Origin: Stictocephala bisonia
Lineage: Eukaryota > Arthropoda > Insecta > Hemiptera > Membracidae
Direction: 5' to 3'
Length of the DNA: 64,000 nt
NCBI GenBank assembly: GCA_035578905.1
Contig: JAQJVL010000057.1
Span: 496,001 to 560,000 of the forward strand
Under the pieces are notes generated by a model. That model saw only the letters and a list, made by a program, of their open reading frames with translations, was not told the DNA's origin and searched no databases. Of the stretch, positions 14,370 through 25,569 are shown in pieces; the stretch's first letter is position 1; each line of letters starts with the position of its first letter. Made by a program: the position numbers and the translations under genes.

Positions 14370-15213
14370 TGTGACGTTTTTACGTCCTAATTTATAAATA
14401 ATTAATCACTATGTGGGTTTTACAAATAAGCAACACGTTATACTAAACAATTACTAAATTTATTGAATATATAAAATTAACTTATTATAATTAAATGGAT
14501 TATTTCCTTAACTTTAACTATTGTGAAAAGTACAATTTACTATTAGGCCTACTTTTACAATTAAACTAATCTATAATTACAATCTTCGATGGCATCAATA
14601 ATTACAACTACTAATTGCAAAGTGACTTTACTAAATTCCCTTCTTTTAATTACAATTCCTAGCTCTATAAAGTGGCTTTCCTAGATTCCCTACTACCTAC
14701 AGTCCAATGCTAACAGTTCACTCACAGTTTCTTCAGTGCCCCTTCAGAAGTCGTCCACAAGTACCGCACTGCTCCTTCGTTGATCCCCACAACGAACCAC
14801 TCACCGGTAACTTCTCCGTAGACCACTTCACTATACTCGGACACTTCACTCGCACTGTAGAACTCGCTCACTGTCGCTGCAAACACCCGGCTGTAGGTTC
14901 TAGACTCACTGACTGACTGACTGACTAACTGTCTCACTGACTGACTGACTGACTAGCGCTGGTATCCGGGCCGTATATATCACCTGCAGGTCTCCATCTA
15001 GAAGCTTCTTGAATTCCCCTGCGTCCGAAGTTCCATGACAGAGCTGGCTCGTCAACCCAGAAGATTCTAGAAGTCTATTGAAGAGGTAAAGGGGCGTTCA
15101 TGCGTAAGCCATTGTGCCCCAAAGGTTGTAAACAAGCAGGGCAGGTGGTCAGCGACCCATCCATTACTTCCGCATCACCGGTTCCCAGGATAGAGGCCAC
15201 TCGGAATGTCACA
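14370..15213 (-). mobile_element. Solo LTR (Ty3/gypsy-like) with ATAC target duplication
   Basis: The segment is bounded by TGTGACG at 14370 and ATGTCACA ending at 15213, so it starts TG and ends CA with short inverted termini. It is flanked by ATAC on both sides (14366-14369 and 15214-15217), a 4 bp target-site duplication. On the minus strand it starts TGTGACATTCCGAGTGG and runs about 844 bp. No second LTR or internal gag/pol is present, so this is a solo LTR left by LTR-LTR recombination. Its orientation is taken from the core promoter on the minus strand. Four-base duplications and TG/CA ends fit Ty3/gypsy elements, but the clade is inferred. Confidence 0.82.
14940..14985 (-). promoter_or_regulatory. 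LTR core promoter: TATA box plus TCAGT initiator
   Basis: On the minus strand ATATATACGG (14973-14982 region) is followed roughly 25-30 bases downstream by GTCAGTCAGTCAG. TCAGT is the arthropod initiator consensus, and the spacing suits a TATA-Inr promoter. The GTCA tandem repeat (about 14908-14955) offers several initiator copies in a row. Confidence 0.55.
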
Positions 15214-15852
15214 ATACATTAAAAAACTTTACAAAAACACTCACAAAAAACGTGTAAATGACAGTGTTCTTTTTGTTAATTATTTATTAATTATATTATT
15301 ATATAATTGTTTATTAATAACATAAATAAACAGCTGTTCATATGAAATAGCAGATGGACATGAAATCAGCTGTTCAAAGTACTCACATATTTAAAATCAT
15401 ACTAGCCTTTGGTTAATGCTGTAAAACATTATTTTACGTTTTGCAGCATAACTCAGCTGTTTTTTATCCGAGTTTGTTGAAAACAACACTGTGAATATTA
15501 TAATAAGATTTACTACAAAAACAAGACTATTCTTGCACTTTGTTTGTAAAATGAGTCAGTTTTCATATATTTTAGTTAGAAACAATGAAACGTTCGCCGT
15601 TTTAAACGGGTTGAGAATTGATTTTTGTATATACAGTATATATTTTAATACAACTACTATAGGGTAGTACAATCATGAAGTTTCACAATTTTATCTTTAG
15701 TGGATTGAAAATTATGAATTTTTATATAAAAAAACTCATAAAGACAGATAGACAGAAAACTATAGGTTTTAGAACATACATATGAAGTTTTTCGCTCATT
15801 TTTATGTGTACAAAAACATCCCAAATTTTTGAAACAGTTTTACTGAACTGTA

Positions 15853-16360
15853 TATAGTTTTATCGAATTGTATATAGACAAATAAAAATGCTAAATGTTT
15901 AAAGAATCTTATAATTTGAACCTTATTGAGTATCTAAAATGTCCTAATGGTCATTTCACACACATTTTCTAACTATTTTAATAAGTATACATTTATTAGG
16001 GCCATTATTGAATAAAATAAACCACTACTTCACAAGTAAGGATACATTTGTTATTAAATTCCGTAAATTTACGACTCCGTAATGTTAACCAAAACAAAGC
16101 ATTTACAGCTTTAGCACGTACACGCGATAGGTAGTTACCATACCATAAATTATCACCTTTCCGCACAAATGTCACTTTTTATTTATATGGGTAGTTTATT
16201 TTCAATATATAATTTTATAAAAACAGTTCAACTACACCACAGTTGTAACTATGTGTAAATATATATTTTGAAAAAAATACTTACCTAGTACAGATACAGT
16301 TCTATATTTCATGATTGTGATCACGTAAAGCATCAATTAAGTGAATTTCAGGTTTTTTGT
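15853..16360. other. AT-rich non-genic stretch
   Basis: No gene or element was recognised. Confidence 0.5.
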
Positions 16361-16680
16361 ATTATAATTACATACAAGGTCAGCCAGTGTATCTAAATGT
16401 ATTATAATTACATACAAGGTCAGCCAGTGTATCTAAATGTATTATAATTACATACAAGGTCAGCCAGTGTATCTAAATGTATTATAATTACATACAAGGT
16501 CAGCCAGTGTATCTAAATGTATTATAATTACATACAAGGTCAACCAGTGTATCTAAACGTATTATAATTACATACAAGCTCAGCCAGTGTATCTAAACGT
16601 ATTATAATTACATACAAGCTCAGCCAGTGTATCTAAATGTATTTATAATTACATACAAGGTCAACCAGTGTAGCTAAATG
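16361..16680. repeat. 40 bp tandem array (8 copies)
   Basis: The unit starts ATTATAATTACATACAAGGT and is exactly 40 bp. The first four copies are identical. Later copies carry one or two substitutions, and the last has one inserted T. The near-identity implies recent expansion. Confidence 0.97.
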
Positions 16681-17084
16681 CTGAAATATTAATTTGTCTC
16701 ATTTTACCTTTGTTCATTTTTTTATAAAAGCTTTGCCATTCTCTTACATAACAGAGCTATTATAACATTCTAACATAACATGCTATTCTAACATAACTAG
16801 AAAGCCCATTAAGGCTACTGGGGGGAGAGGGGGTCCAAAGTAGTGCAATCATATCAGTTAGCTTAAATGACCTTCAAAATTTCACACTGAAATCCAAATT
16901 TTGTGTCAATTTTTCGGTCAGCTGTTAGTGCCAATGTTACTGCTATGGATAAAAGTATAAGTTGAATACGTCAGTTCCTACCCTTTTGGAGTGGAATTTT
17001 GAAAATTGGTTTCTTAGTGGGTCTTCGTGATATAAAAGACCACTTCCCTTCCAATGTTTTTAAATATAAGTTTGTCTAAAACAC
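16681..17084. other. Non-genic stretch
   Basis: No gene was recognised. A short GC-rich word (GGGGGGAGAGGGGG) lies at about 16820-16835. Confidence 0.5.
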
Positions 17085-17215
17085 ACTGCCACCTAATATC
17101 GACACTCCTTCTCTAGTATGTCCACGTAGATGGCAATCACTGAGTGGACGTTGTGTCGGTATTAAGAGGACCAAACATAGGACCTGTCACTAACAATCTG
17201 CACAACACATTGTCC
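17085..17215 (-). mobile_element. SINE family A copy, body fragment
   Basis: Family A blocks are present on the minus strand: TCCACGTAGATGGCAATCAC, GAGTGGACGTTGTGTCGGT, TATTAAGAGGACC, and a degenerate B-box (AGGTCCTATGTTTGGTCC read on minus). The head then continues into the 61 bp array that follows. The 3' tail beyond 17085 is missing. Confidence 0.75.
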
Positions 17216-17690
17216 CCAAGTAGCTGGGTTACAGCACTCCACCATTAGTGCCTACAATCTCCACAACACTTTGTCCCCAAGTAGCTGGGTCACAGCTCTC
17301 CACCACTTGTGCCTACAATATCCACAACACTTGTCCCCAAGTAGCTGGGTTACAGCACTCCACCATTAGTGCCTACAATCTCCACAACACTTTGTCCCCA
17401 AGTAGCTGGGTTACAGCACTCCACTACTAGTGCCTACAATCTCCACAACACTTTGTCCACAAGTAGCTGGGTTACAGCACTCCACCATTAGTGCCTACAA
17501 TCTCCACAACACTTTGTCCCCAAGTAGCTGGGTCACAGCTCTCCGCCACTTGTGCCTACAATCTCCACAACACTTTGTTCACAAGTAGCTGGGTTACAGC
17601 ACACCACCACTAGTGCCTACAATCTCCACAACACTTTGTCCCCAAGTAGTTGGGTTACAACACTCCACCACTAGTGCCGACTTTTATTAA
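17170..17690 (-). repeat. 61 bp tandem array grown from the SINE A head
   Basis: Eight units are anchored by CAAGTAGCTGGG at about 17216, 17277, 17337, 17398, 17459, 17520, 17581 and 17641. Each contains the sequence that appears once in the full-length SINE A copy (AAGTAGCTGGGCTACAGCAC near 61200). On the minus strand each unit repeats the A-box-like GGTGGAGTGCTG. The B-box occurs only once, next to the SINE body. This is a SINE whose tRNA-like head has been tandemly amplified. Confidence 0.85.
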
Positions 17691-17866
17691 CATCTTTATT
17701 AAAGTCCAACTTCGATTAAAAATTAAATCTGCTGGTTAATATATAAATAAAAATAACTGAAGATTAGTGGTTAAAATTCTGTAATTTATAACTATAAATT
17801 TTAATGTCTAAAATCTATGTACAAAAATTCATCTACATAAGTAAAATGCTATGGTTTCTACATTAA

Positions 17867-17904
<38 letters not shown>

Positions 17905-18498
17905 TATCATAATAATATTTGTGCCAGCAGTTTAATTAGTTAGTGAGGCCTCTTCTATTGGCTTCAACTGCATTTACATGACAGGACACTAGCGCTGCAC
18001 CACTGGACCCAAAAATAAATGATAATTAGAGATACAACATTTTAGCGTTGTATGAGAAATCTGACTGTGTGAATATAATACTGATTGTTCTACTTGTTAA
18101 TGTTTTAATAGCTTTCTTTTGCGTTTTTTTTAAATATAATTCAATAAAATATTGTGTTTTAGACGTATCTGTTGATCAAAACACAAAAGTCTTATCAAAT
18201 TGAACGCTTGCATGATGTCATCACATATGTTATATATTGAAGTGTCAAATAAAATGCTGAATAAATAATATATTTTACTGAAATAATATAGTGTTAAATT
18301 TGGAAGAATTTAAAAGTGGATCATGCTTTTTCAGTAGACTTTTACCTTCAAACTCCTTTAGTCCCCTCGCTGTTAACGGTTTTCGTGAAGCAGACTGTGA
18401 TTTATGAACCGTTCCAACGAAACTATCCAATTTACTTCCTCAGCTTACCTGTCTAAATTGGATTTCAGAGATTTGTAGAAGTACTGGCTTTAGTCACA
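17691..18498. other. AT-rich non-genic stretch
   Basis: Contains an (AT)n run at about 17871-17902. No gene was recognised. Confidence 0.55.
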
Positions 18499-18770
18499 GA
18501 TTGTTGTACGTTCTAAGACAATCCAATACTGAGAATACATTACGGTACAAGATATTTTACTCATAATTAAGCATATACCAACAAACATTTAAAATACACA
18601 GCGTGCGTTTACACATAATCCCCCGTTAAACAGATTATTGTACGTTCTTAGACAGTCCAATACTGAGAAGATATTACGTACAAGACATTTTACTCGTGAC
18701 TGGGCACGTACAAACAAACATTCAAACACACATACACACAGCGTGCGTTCACACATAATCCCCCCGTCAA
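18499..18770. repeat. Two-copy direct duplication (~133 bp)
   Basis: TTGTACGTTCTAAGACAATC...CAGCGTGCGTTTACACATAA (first copy) is repeated with about 10% divergence and a small insertion in the second copy (18631-18770). No coding content. Confidence 0.85.
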
Positions 18771-19014
18771 ACGCTTTATTATTTTACCTAAATACTAAGT
18801 TATATTATTTTTGTCACCCTATGGTCTTGACACCAACCAGTTGAACTCTCGAGTATCCCAAAAAACATGCAACAATCGAGAAATGGGGTTTAACTGGGCG
18901 AGTGAGTTTAGTCACTCAGTAAATAATGATATGCTGCTTTCAGCATTCTTAGAAACCATCCATTATGCCTGTCGAAAAAGTCAAGGTTGTTAGGCCTTTT
19001 TTCTATATTAGCTC

Positions 19015-19800
19015 ATCAGACCACTGGATAACACACTCCAAAGTATAAGCAAACAAATGGATATCTTGGGCGAAAGGTATATTCTGGAACTCTTAGACCA
19101 ATATCCTCAATTGAATCTGCGTGGCCATGAAGTGCTCTGTAAAACAAGTTCAAGTTAGTCACAGCTCGACAAGCTAATAAGGTTAATAAATTCAGTTTTG
19201 CACGCGTTTCCACTTCACGAAGCTCCGGAAATTTCCACTCCATCCATGAGAGAAATTTCGTCATGACGTCCTCAATGGTTGCACCTGTATACACCCAGTT
19301 CCTATTTTAAATAACAGTGCCATACTCTCGGTGACTTAGAACCAAGAACTTGTACATTGTTAAACCAGGGTGCGTGTCATTTAAATTCCTGGTTACTCAC
19401 ATGACGAGACCCAAGTGCCTACTAGCGCTTTGTAACACACTTTACGTATTCAGAGAGGATCATCTTTGAGTCTACGCAAACATCGCGAGCAGCACGCTTT
19501 GAATTCAACAGCCTTTAATTTAATAAAATAAGAATGGCGGATAAATTTTACGCGTGAACGCAACCACTACTGTTTTGCTAAGGTTTAAGGGCATGTAATT
19601 GTCTGTAGCCCACCTCACAGCCAAGCTGATACAAAATTTAAGAACCAGATGGTTTCTTGTGACAGCAGATTGCATAGATGCGTATTTTAATATTGTTGGC
19701 AAAGATATGCACTGTACAGTTCAGGAAATATGTCGTTAAAAAAAAAAGAAAAGCAAATGGCCCAACTTAGGCCCTTGTGGTACTCCTTAACTGGCAACAA
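19015..19800 (-). pseudogene. Decayed non-LTR retrotransposon ORF2 (reverse transcriptase, C-terminal half)
   Basis: Read on the minus strand, recognisable reverse transcriptase pieces appear in the expected order across several frames. GVPQGPKLG is at 19772-19788 (normally GVPQGS.LGP). The catalytic FADD box is altered to FANN near 19693-19703. RWATDNYMPLNLSKT follows, then VDSKMILSEYV (normally LGV..DSKL). YKFLVLSHREYGTVI lies near 19310-19355, and FYRALHGHADS...VP lies near 19030-19150. Stop codons and frameshifts separate the blocks, and both metal-binding Asp residues are gone, so it is dead. The pattern fits the Jockey/CR1 group of LINEs. The 5' end (endonuclease, early RT) is absent. 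Confidence 0.85.
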
Positions 19801-19814
19801 GGTTATCTGAATAC

Positions 19815-20165
19815 ACACTACCACATTATAGTTTGTCACTAAGTTATATTATGACCTAATTACTAAGTTACTCAATAATACTAAATACTAAGCGTCATTC
19901 TTACTAAAAAATACTCATTCTAGGTGGGGCACAATTATGATTTACGCAAAATATTATTTGTTAAAACACGCATATAATTAATAAAACCTTTGTCTGAATA
20001 CAAATTTATTATTACCTAAATACTAAGTTACTTTTAATAATACTAAATACTAAGTTCCTTTTTTACTAAAAAATATTTTTAACCTAGGAGGGTTACAATT
20101 ATGATTTACACATAATATTATTTGTTAACAAGCTCATAACATTAATTATACCTTGGTAAATTAAT
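19815..20165. repeat. Two-copy direct duplication (~156 bp)
   Basis: A block with TACTAAGTTACT, AATACTAAATACTAAG, TTACTAAAAAATA and ACAATTATGATTTAC occurs at about 19855-20010 and again at about 20011-20165 with roughly 10-15% divergence. A related TACCTAAATACTAAGTTA word also occurs at about 18786. It adjoins the 5' side of the LINE remnant. Confidence 0.75.
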
Positions 20166-20764
20166 AAAACGTATATAAATTAACAATACATATTTGTAAG
20201 ACAATCTTATGAAAATTACATCATTTTTGTTCTTTTAAATTTGAACATAATGTATTAAATGATCCTTCTTAGCAGAACGAATATGTTGTTACACAGATCT
20301 ATTAGGATATTCTTAAATAACAAAAATATATGGACCATTAATGCAAACATATTTTGATATCAAATTTACACTAAATCAGATACTAATATTCTACCACTTT
20401 GTGTAGTTGAAGAAAATTGTACATTTTAATACTTATTAATACTGAAACAATTTATACCAACATTATACTCGTAATAATTGTTACTACACTGTTAATTAGG
20501 AAAGTGAGCTTGAGGGAACAGCTGTGTTGGGATTGTTGTGTTGGTATTACTGAAACAGGTCATGAAACGACGGGCTCAAAGACCCGATTTGACAAGTGGG
20601 GTTTTATGACGCTGTCTACATCAATCTTGCAATATATCTAGACGGCTATATTCTTGTCTACTACGAGTTACTTTATGGCATCATTGGTGAGTCATTTGAA
20701 ATTACGACAATTTTAGTGTCTATTTTAATGTTAACTTCTTCAGAACTGATATTACATATTCTAC
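20166..20764. other. AT-rich non-genic stretch
   Basis: No gene was recognised. The open frame at 20417-20641 has no recognisable feature. Confidence 0.5.
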
Positions 20765-20835
20765 AAAGGTGACACCCCTGAACGCTTCACGTTCCAATCT
20801 CGCCGCTCGTGTAATGTTGTTATTGTTCTTCGCAT
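20765..20835 (+). repeat. Short dispersed GACACCC/GCTTCACG element, copy 1
   Basis: Contains GTGACACCCCTGAACGCTTC, CACGTTCCAA and GCCGCTCGTG, matching in order the copies at 28660 and 30083. It is about 70 bp long and notably GC-richer than its surroundings. Confidence 0.6.
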
Positions 20836-21985
20836 CGCATGCTTACATTGTTCAAAAATGATTTCTTATGTCAAGTTGCACCGACATAATGTCTCTCAAT
20901 CCTATGTAAATGTCGGTGAGATATTTATGATAAAATATATTAATTTCTTTCATAGTACGCATATAAAGCGAATGAAGAATATGTGTGCCAGCTTTCTCGG
21001 CCCAAAGCCTTGTGGTTTTCCAGAAAATGTGCCAACAATATTTGGCTTGTATATTTATTTGTGGATTTATAGCATATAAATTAAATAATGTTTCATTTTA
21101 ACCTATATTTGACTGACTAACTAAATGTAGATGGTACTACATAATTGTGCTTATTTTCTTCTAATTTCTCTAATTATACTGTTCTCTCATATAACGAACG
21201 TTGAATCTTTCAAGTATAAAGCTTAAACCATATTTTATCAATTAAATATAAATGAGTTATAAAATTGAATAATAAAAGGGATTAGGGCCTATTGTGTATT
21301 TTTAGGCAAAGATGCAAATCTGTACTAAGATGTATGGTTATTATAAAAACATTATAAAAATATAATTCTCATCAATTAACAAATAATAATTTGCGTCAAT
21401 TAATGCTCAGCTTATTAAAAAAAAATATATATATATAACTTATTAATTATAATTATTTTTAATCAAAAATTGTAATTTTTAAATTGTAATTATAAATTAA
21501 GTATTGGATTGAATTTGATTATAGATATTTACGAAATATATCCCAAATAATATTTTATTCAGTGGTGAGAAGCTTTCATATTACACCATCACGATAAATA
21601 AAGAGATTTGTGGTTATACATTATAAACAACACTGAATTAGAACAACTATGAAATTTCTTCTAACAAGTTTAATGTGTTTTAAACAATTTTAAATTGAAT
21701 AGGAAAATTAGCAAAGTTTAAATTTTACTAAAATGTGAGCAACCGTTGTAAACAAGTGTAAGGAATTTAAAAATAATAGCAGATGTGTAACTAATCAGTT
21801 AATGTATTAGTTTTGAAGAGAAACTAATTAATTTCCATAATTTTAGAACAAAAATTGTTTTAGAATGGACAAACAACTTAATGTAAAATGTTGTTTAACG
21901 AGATAAGAACTAATAATGTTTCCTAAATAGGGCACTGTCTGAAATTATTCTAACTAAAAGTAAATATTATTATCATAAACCTATT
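20836..21985. other. AT-rich non-genic stretch
   Basis: No gene was recognised. A short (TA)n run lies near 21425-21437. Confidence 0.55.
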
Positions 21986-22485
21986 TCATTATTGTTATGT
22001 AAAGCTGTGGAATACATATACGCTGTTTGTTTATTATTGTTATGTAAAGCTGTGGAATACATATACGCTGTTTGTTTATTATTGTTATGTAAAGCTGTGG
22101 AATACATATACGCTGTTTGTTTATTATTGTTATGTAAAGCTGTGGAATACATATACGCTGTTTGTTTATTATTGTTATGTAAAGCTGTGGAATACATATA
22201 CGCTGTTTGTTTATTATTGTTATGTAAAGCTGTGGAATACATAGACGCTGTTTGTTTATTATTGTTATGTAAAGCTGTGGAATACATAGACGCTGTTTGT
22301 TTATTATTGTTATGTAAAGCTGTGGAATACATAGACGCTGTTTGTTTATTATTGTTTTCAAAGTTGTGGAATACATAGACGCTGTTTGTTTATTATTGTA
22401 ATGTAAAGCTGTGGAATACATATACGCTGTTTGTTTATTATTGTTGTATGGAACTGTGGAATACACAGAAGATGTTTGTTTACTA
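21986..22485. repeat. 45 bp tandem array (about 11 copies)
   Basis: The unit ATTGTTATGTAAAGCTGTGG + AATACATATACGCTGTTTGTTTATT is 45 bp (starts at 21991, 22036, 22081 and so on). Because 45 is divisible by three, frames on both strands stay open for 120-190 codons and give repeated 15-residue peptides. Copies 1-5 read ATATACG and most later ones ATAGACG, so the array has two blocks. The last two copies are more divergent. Confidence 0.97.
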
Positions 22486-22819
22486 CCAAAGTACAATGAG
22501 GGATAATGCCACCTCGACCTTTCCCTAGTTCCATAGGTCACTGAGCGCACCTGGAGTTTTGTTTTAGTCTCTCAAAGGTTGTGTTTATGATAATTTCAAC
22601 ATCATTATTATGATTACTAAAAAAGGTTTTTACGTTTTAACTGCTACTAAATTAGTTGTTATTCAACGTATAAATAATATATTTTTATGTTGTTGTCTTT
22701 AAACATCAAACGTCAATTGACTGACTTTATTTTTAATTTGGTGTGATATCAGAGGATTTAAAATACCTGGGTAGGGCTTTGAAAAAAAATAAAATACGAA
22801 ATGCGATAAGAATTTAATT
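22486..22819. other. Non-genic stretch
   Basis: AT-rich with no recognised element. Confidence 0.5.
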
Positions 22820-23020
22820 GCATTCCTGTAACTACTCAACCCTCCCATACACGTACAGTGGGATGTGACTCTCGTATGGTGGTTGGCTGCCATTGTAATA
22901 CCATTGTACGTGTATGAGAGGGCTTATAGGTCAATCCACTGTACCTTTACGGGTGGGTGAATAGGTCAATGCCATCATATACACAAGGTATACTGTATGT
23001 GTAGGTGGGTGGGTAGGTAT
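22820..23020. repeat. Dispersed G-rich minisatellite locus, inverted arrangement
   Basis: One half carries the complement strand words (CCTCCCATACACGTACAGTG) and the other half the forward words (ACCATTGTACGTGTATGAG, GGGTGGGTGAATAGGTCAAT, GTAGGTGGGTGGGTAGG). This is the family best preserved at 61435-61697. Confidence 0.7.
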
Positions 23021-24505
23021 TTTAAAAACTGTGGATTTTCTTTGGTAATTTGCTTGTCTAATTCCTGATAAACTTATCCTTAACATGTTCTTTTTTTAAA
23101 ATCAATAACAGTCCGATAAAGAAACAAGGTTGTTAAATAATACCACAATGCATAGTAAATACATCTCATTTATGACTGATTAACTCTTTAAATACAACGT
23201 TCATTTATATCGTAAAAGCTTAATATTAGAAAAGCAGAATAACCTGTGCTAAAACCACATCTGAATTCTTAGTGTTGTAACCAGTGATGACATTTTATTC
23301 TTTCTGTTACTCCATATCGAAACTTATTTTAACATTTGTTGTAATTAAAGCACAATACTAATTGAAAGCCATTTATTTTTGTATATTATTTATCTAATCT
23401 TTGTAATAGTTACATAATTAATATTTTTCATTCAACTTAAAATACTACCTTATATTATTATAAAAGTGCATCTACACTGGAAACCATAAGAGAACATATT
23501 TCTCTCGTCCAACTCAACAGCTGGGATTGACGTCACTCATTTGACAGCGGTAGTAGTTCTTTAGTTTAAATTGAACACAGTAGTAGTTGCTCACGTGATA
23601 ATAGTTTTTGAGGTTATGTTTAGTGTAGTAGGTGTTACGAGGAAGCTTAGTGAAGTAGCTAATCTTTAGTTAGAATTAATTTACCTAATTTATTGAAGTA
23701 AAGTTATTTTCAGTTAAAAAAGTCATAAATACTTTAACTTATTAATAGTTTATTTTAAAAATAGTTTATATAACCGAATATGAATGTAACCTGTTCAAAG
23801 GTGAGTTGTTTGAGAGCATAGGGTCCATATAAGATAAGACCCAGATGAACCTGGATTCTACCTAATCCAGTTGTGTATAAACATGTGTTAAAAGCGAAGA
23901 ATATATTCTGACTATTAAACAAAGATATTATTGGTATATGTTTCAACTCATTAGAACTTCTAGTATAAATAGTTTATTGATTGCCGTTAATAGATAATAT
24001 CGATTGTGTTAATCAATTGGCTTTAAAGATTTCAGAGTGTAACTATATATATAAAACTTTCATTTAGTATTGTTAAACACTACAAAGTAACCATGTGATT
24101 TAAAAAAAAAAATGTTTTGGGTAGCTTTAGTATATGATTTCTAACGTCATGTAGGCTAACTGTATGTTAGATTTGTTTCATGTACACATAACTAATAGAT
24201 TTAAGTTTAATTCAATTCCTAAGTTTTCTTTGCTTATGATGTACATGAAAAATACTAGTACAGGCGAATTGTATAGGCTAGACACTTCATTTTACCTGTT
24301 TTAGTACAATACAAAAAATTCACTTATTTAGGTCTGGTAGAATATTCGTCAGGTTAATTCCACACTATTACTTAGCCAACTTAAATTCTTTTCATATTTT
24401 GATATGATGATGTGGTAGTCCTCACTTAGTTAGAAAAATGAAAAATTAAGTGTTGTAAAGCCGTCGTTCACGTTGCAAAGCGATAAGAAGGTTTAAAGTC
24501 CACGC
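23021..24505. other. AT-rich non-genic stretch
   Basis: No gene or element was recognised. Confidence 0.55.
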
Positions 24506-24509
24506 GCTA

Positions 24510-24755
24510 TCAATAACAATGTTCGTGTATGGGCGAGTGGATGGGTCACTACCAATGTTCGTTTATGGGTGGGTGGGTCAATACCAATGTTCATGTATTC
24601 AATACCAATGTTCGTATATGGGCGGGCGAGTGGGCGGATGAATAACACCTTGCGTGTCTGGGTGGGCGGGTGGGGGGTCAACGCCATGCACGCGTATGAG
24701 TAGGTGGGAGAGTCAATGCCATTGCACGTATATGAGTGGGTGGTACATGTAAGTT
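24510..24755 (+). repeat. Dispersed G-rich minisatellite locus
   Basis: Repeated words are CAATACCAATGTTCGTATAT and GGGCGGGCGAGTGGGCGG. A four-run G3 motif GGGTGGGCGGGTGGG lies at 24660-24674. Units are about 35 bp and divergent. The minus-strand open frame across it, rich in Thr, His and Pro, is a by-product. Confidence 0.75.
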
Positions 24756-25101
24756 GGTACGAAATACCGCTTAGCCATTGTGGCATTACGCAATGTCAAC
24801 AATGGCTAGGTTTGTTTGTTTTGTTTATACATATGTAAATAAGGTGATATTTAAAATTTATTATTTTATTTTAGTTTTAGCTACCATTCTTACATAAATA
24901 TTTATTACGTCATATCATGTTGATTTATTATGATGGATTGTAAATCTTAGTAGACTTGAGAATTTTGACAGAAAAGTAAAACTGCACACTTTTTCATTTC
25001 AGGTCATATACAAAAGGAAATTATTGGTAAATGTTATAATAGCTATAAATGTTTGTTATCAGAATGAAACTGTATTGATAGCGACACTTTCGATTTCGAA
25101 G
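24756..25101. other. AT-rich non-genic stretch
   Basis: No gene or element was recognised. Confidence 0.5.
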
Positions 25102-25569
25102 ACATCGCGCCGCGGCAGTTATTTTTAGGTTAGGTTATTATATTGTAGAATGAACCTGTAATAACGTATTTTCACTGTCGCAAAACGCTTTTCAGTCAGT
25201 AGAATTAGTAAATAGTATATTTCATAACAAGAGTGGAAATGGGGTTTTGCATGTTCGAGACCATATGTTTGAAGTGCGAGACTTGTCGAGCACTTCAAAT
25301 AGTCGAGAACATACAAAACAGTTTCACTCGAGTTTTGAACGATACTTTTCACTACACTACGGAATAAAAACAGGTGTTGTTGACTGTGGAAAATTTTCGG
25401 TTGTAAACAATGTTACTTTCGGTAGTAAACAATAGACAGCTGTTGAAAATATGATGTTTCGCAGGTTGTAAACACATAACGAAAACAGCTGAACTCATAG
25501 TAGTGTAGTGAAAAACATATTCTACAGTAGGCTATGATAACCTAACCTATAACTGCCGTGGCGCGATGT
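25102..25569. mobile_element. Foldback/MITE element F3 (468 bp)
   Basis: The ends are inverted: ACATCGCGCCGCGGCAGTTA at 25102 and TAACTGCCGTGGCGCGATGT ending at 25569. Inside these, AGGTTAGGTTAT pairs with ATAACCTAACCT. A second internal palindrome surrounds 25290 (CGAGAACATAC against GTATGTTCTCG-type words, with a GCACTTCAAA/TTTGAAGTGC pair). The end arms are about 35 bp and GC-rich. No coding capacity was seen and no target duplication was confirmed. Confidence 0.78.

Larger units (their letters stand above)
13463..15852. mobile_element. Large foldback element F2
   Basis: The left arm (13463 to about 14012) and right arm (about 15316 to 15852) are inverted copies. The left arm begins TACAGTGTGTTCAGTAAAAC and the right arm ends with its near reverse complement. 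Matching interior blocks include CATGATTGTACTACCCT, TTTTACAGCATTAACCAAA and CAGCTG-containing words near each inner end. The non-repeated middle shows no transposase. After removing the solo LTR nested inside it, the element would be about 1.5 kb with ~540 bp arms. The superfamily is unknown. The ACAGTGTGTTC end resembles ACAGGGTGTTC at 54424. Confidence 0.82.
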
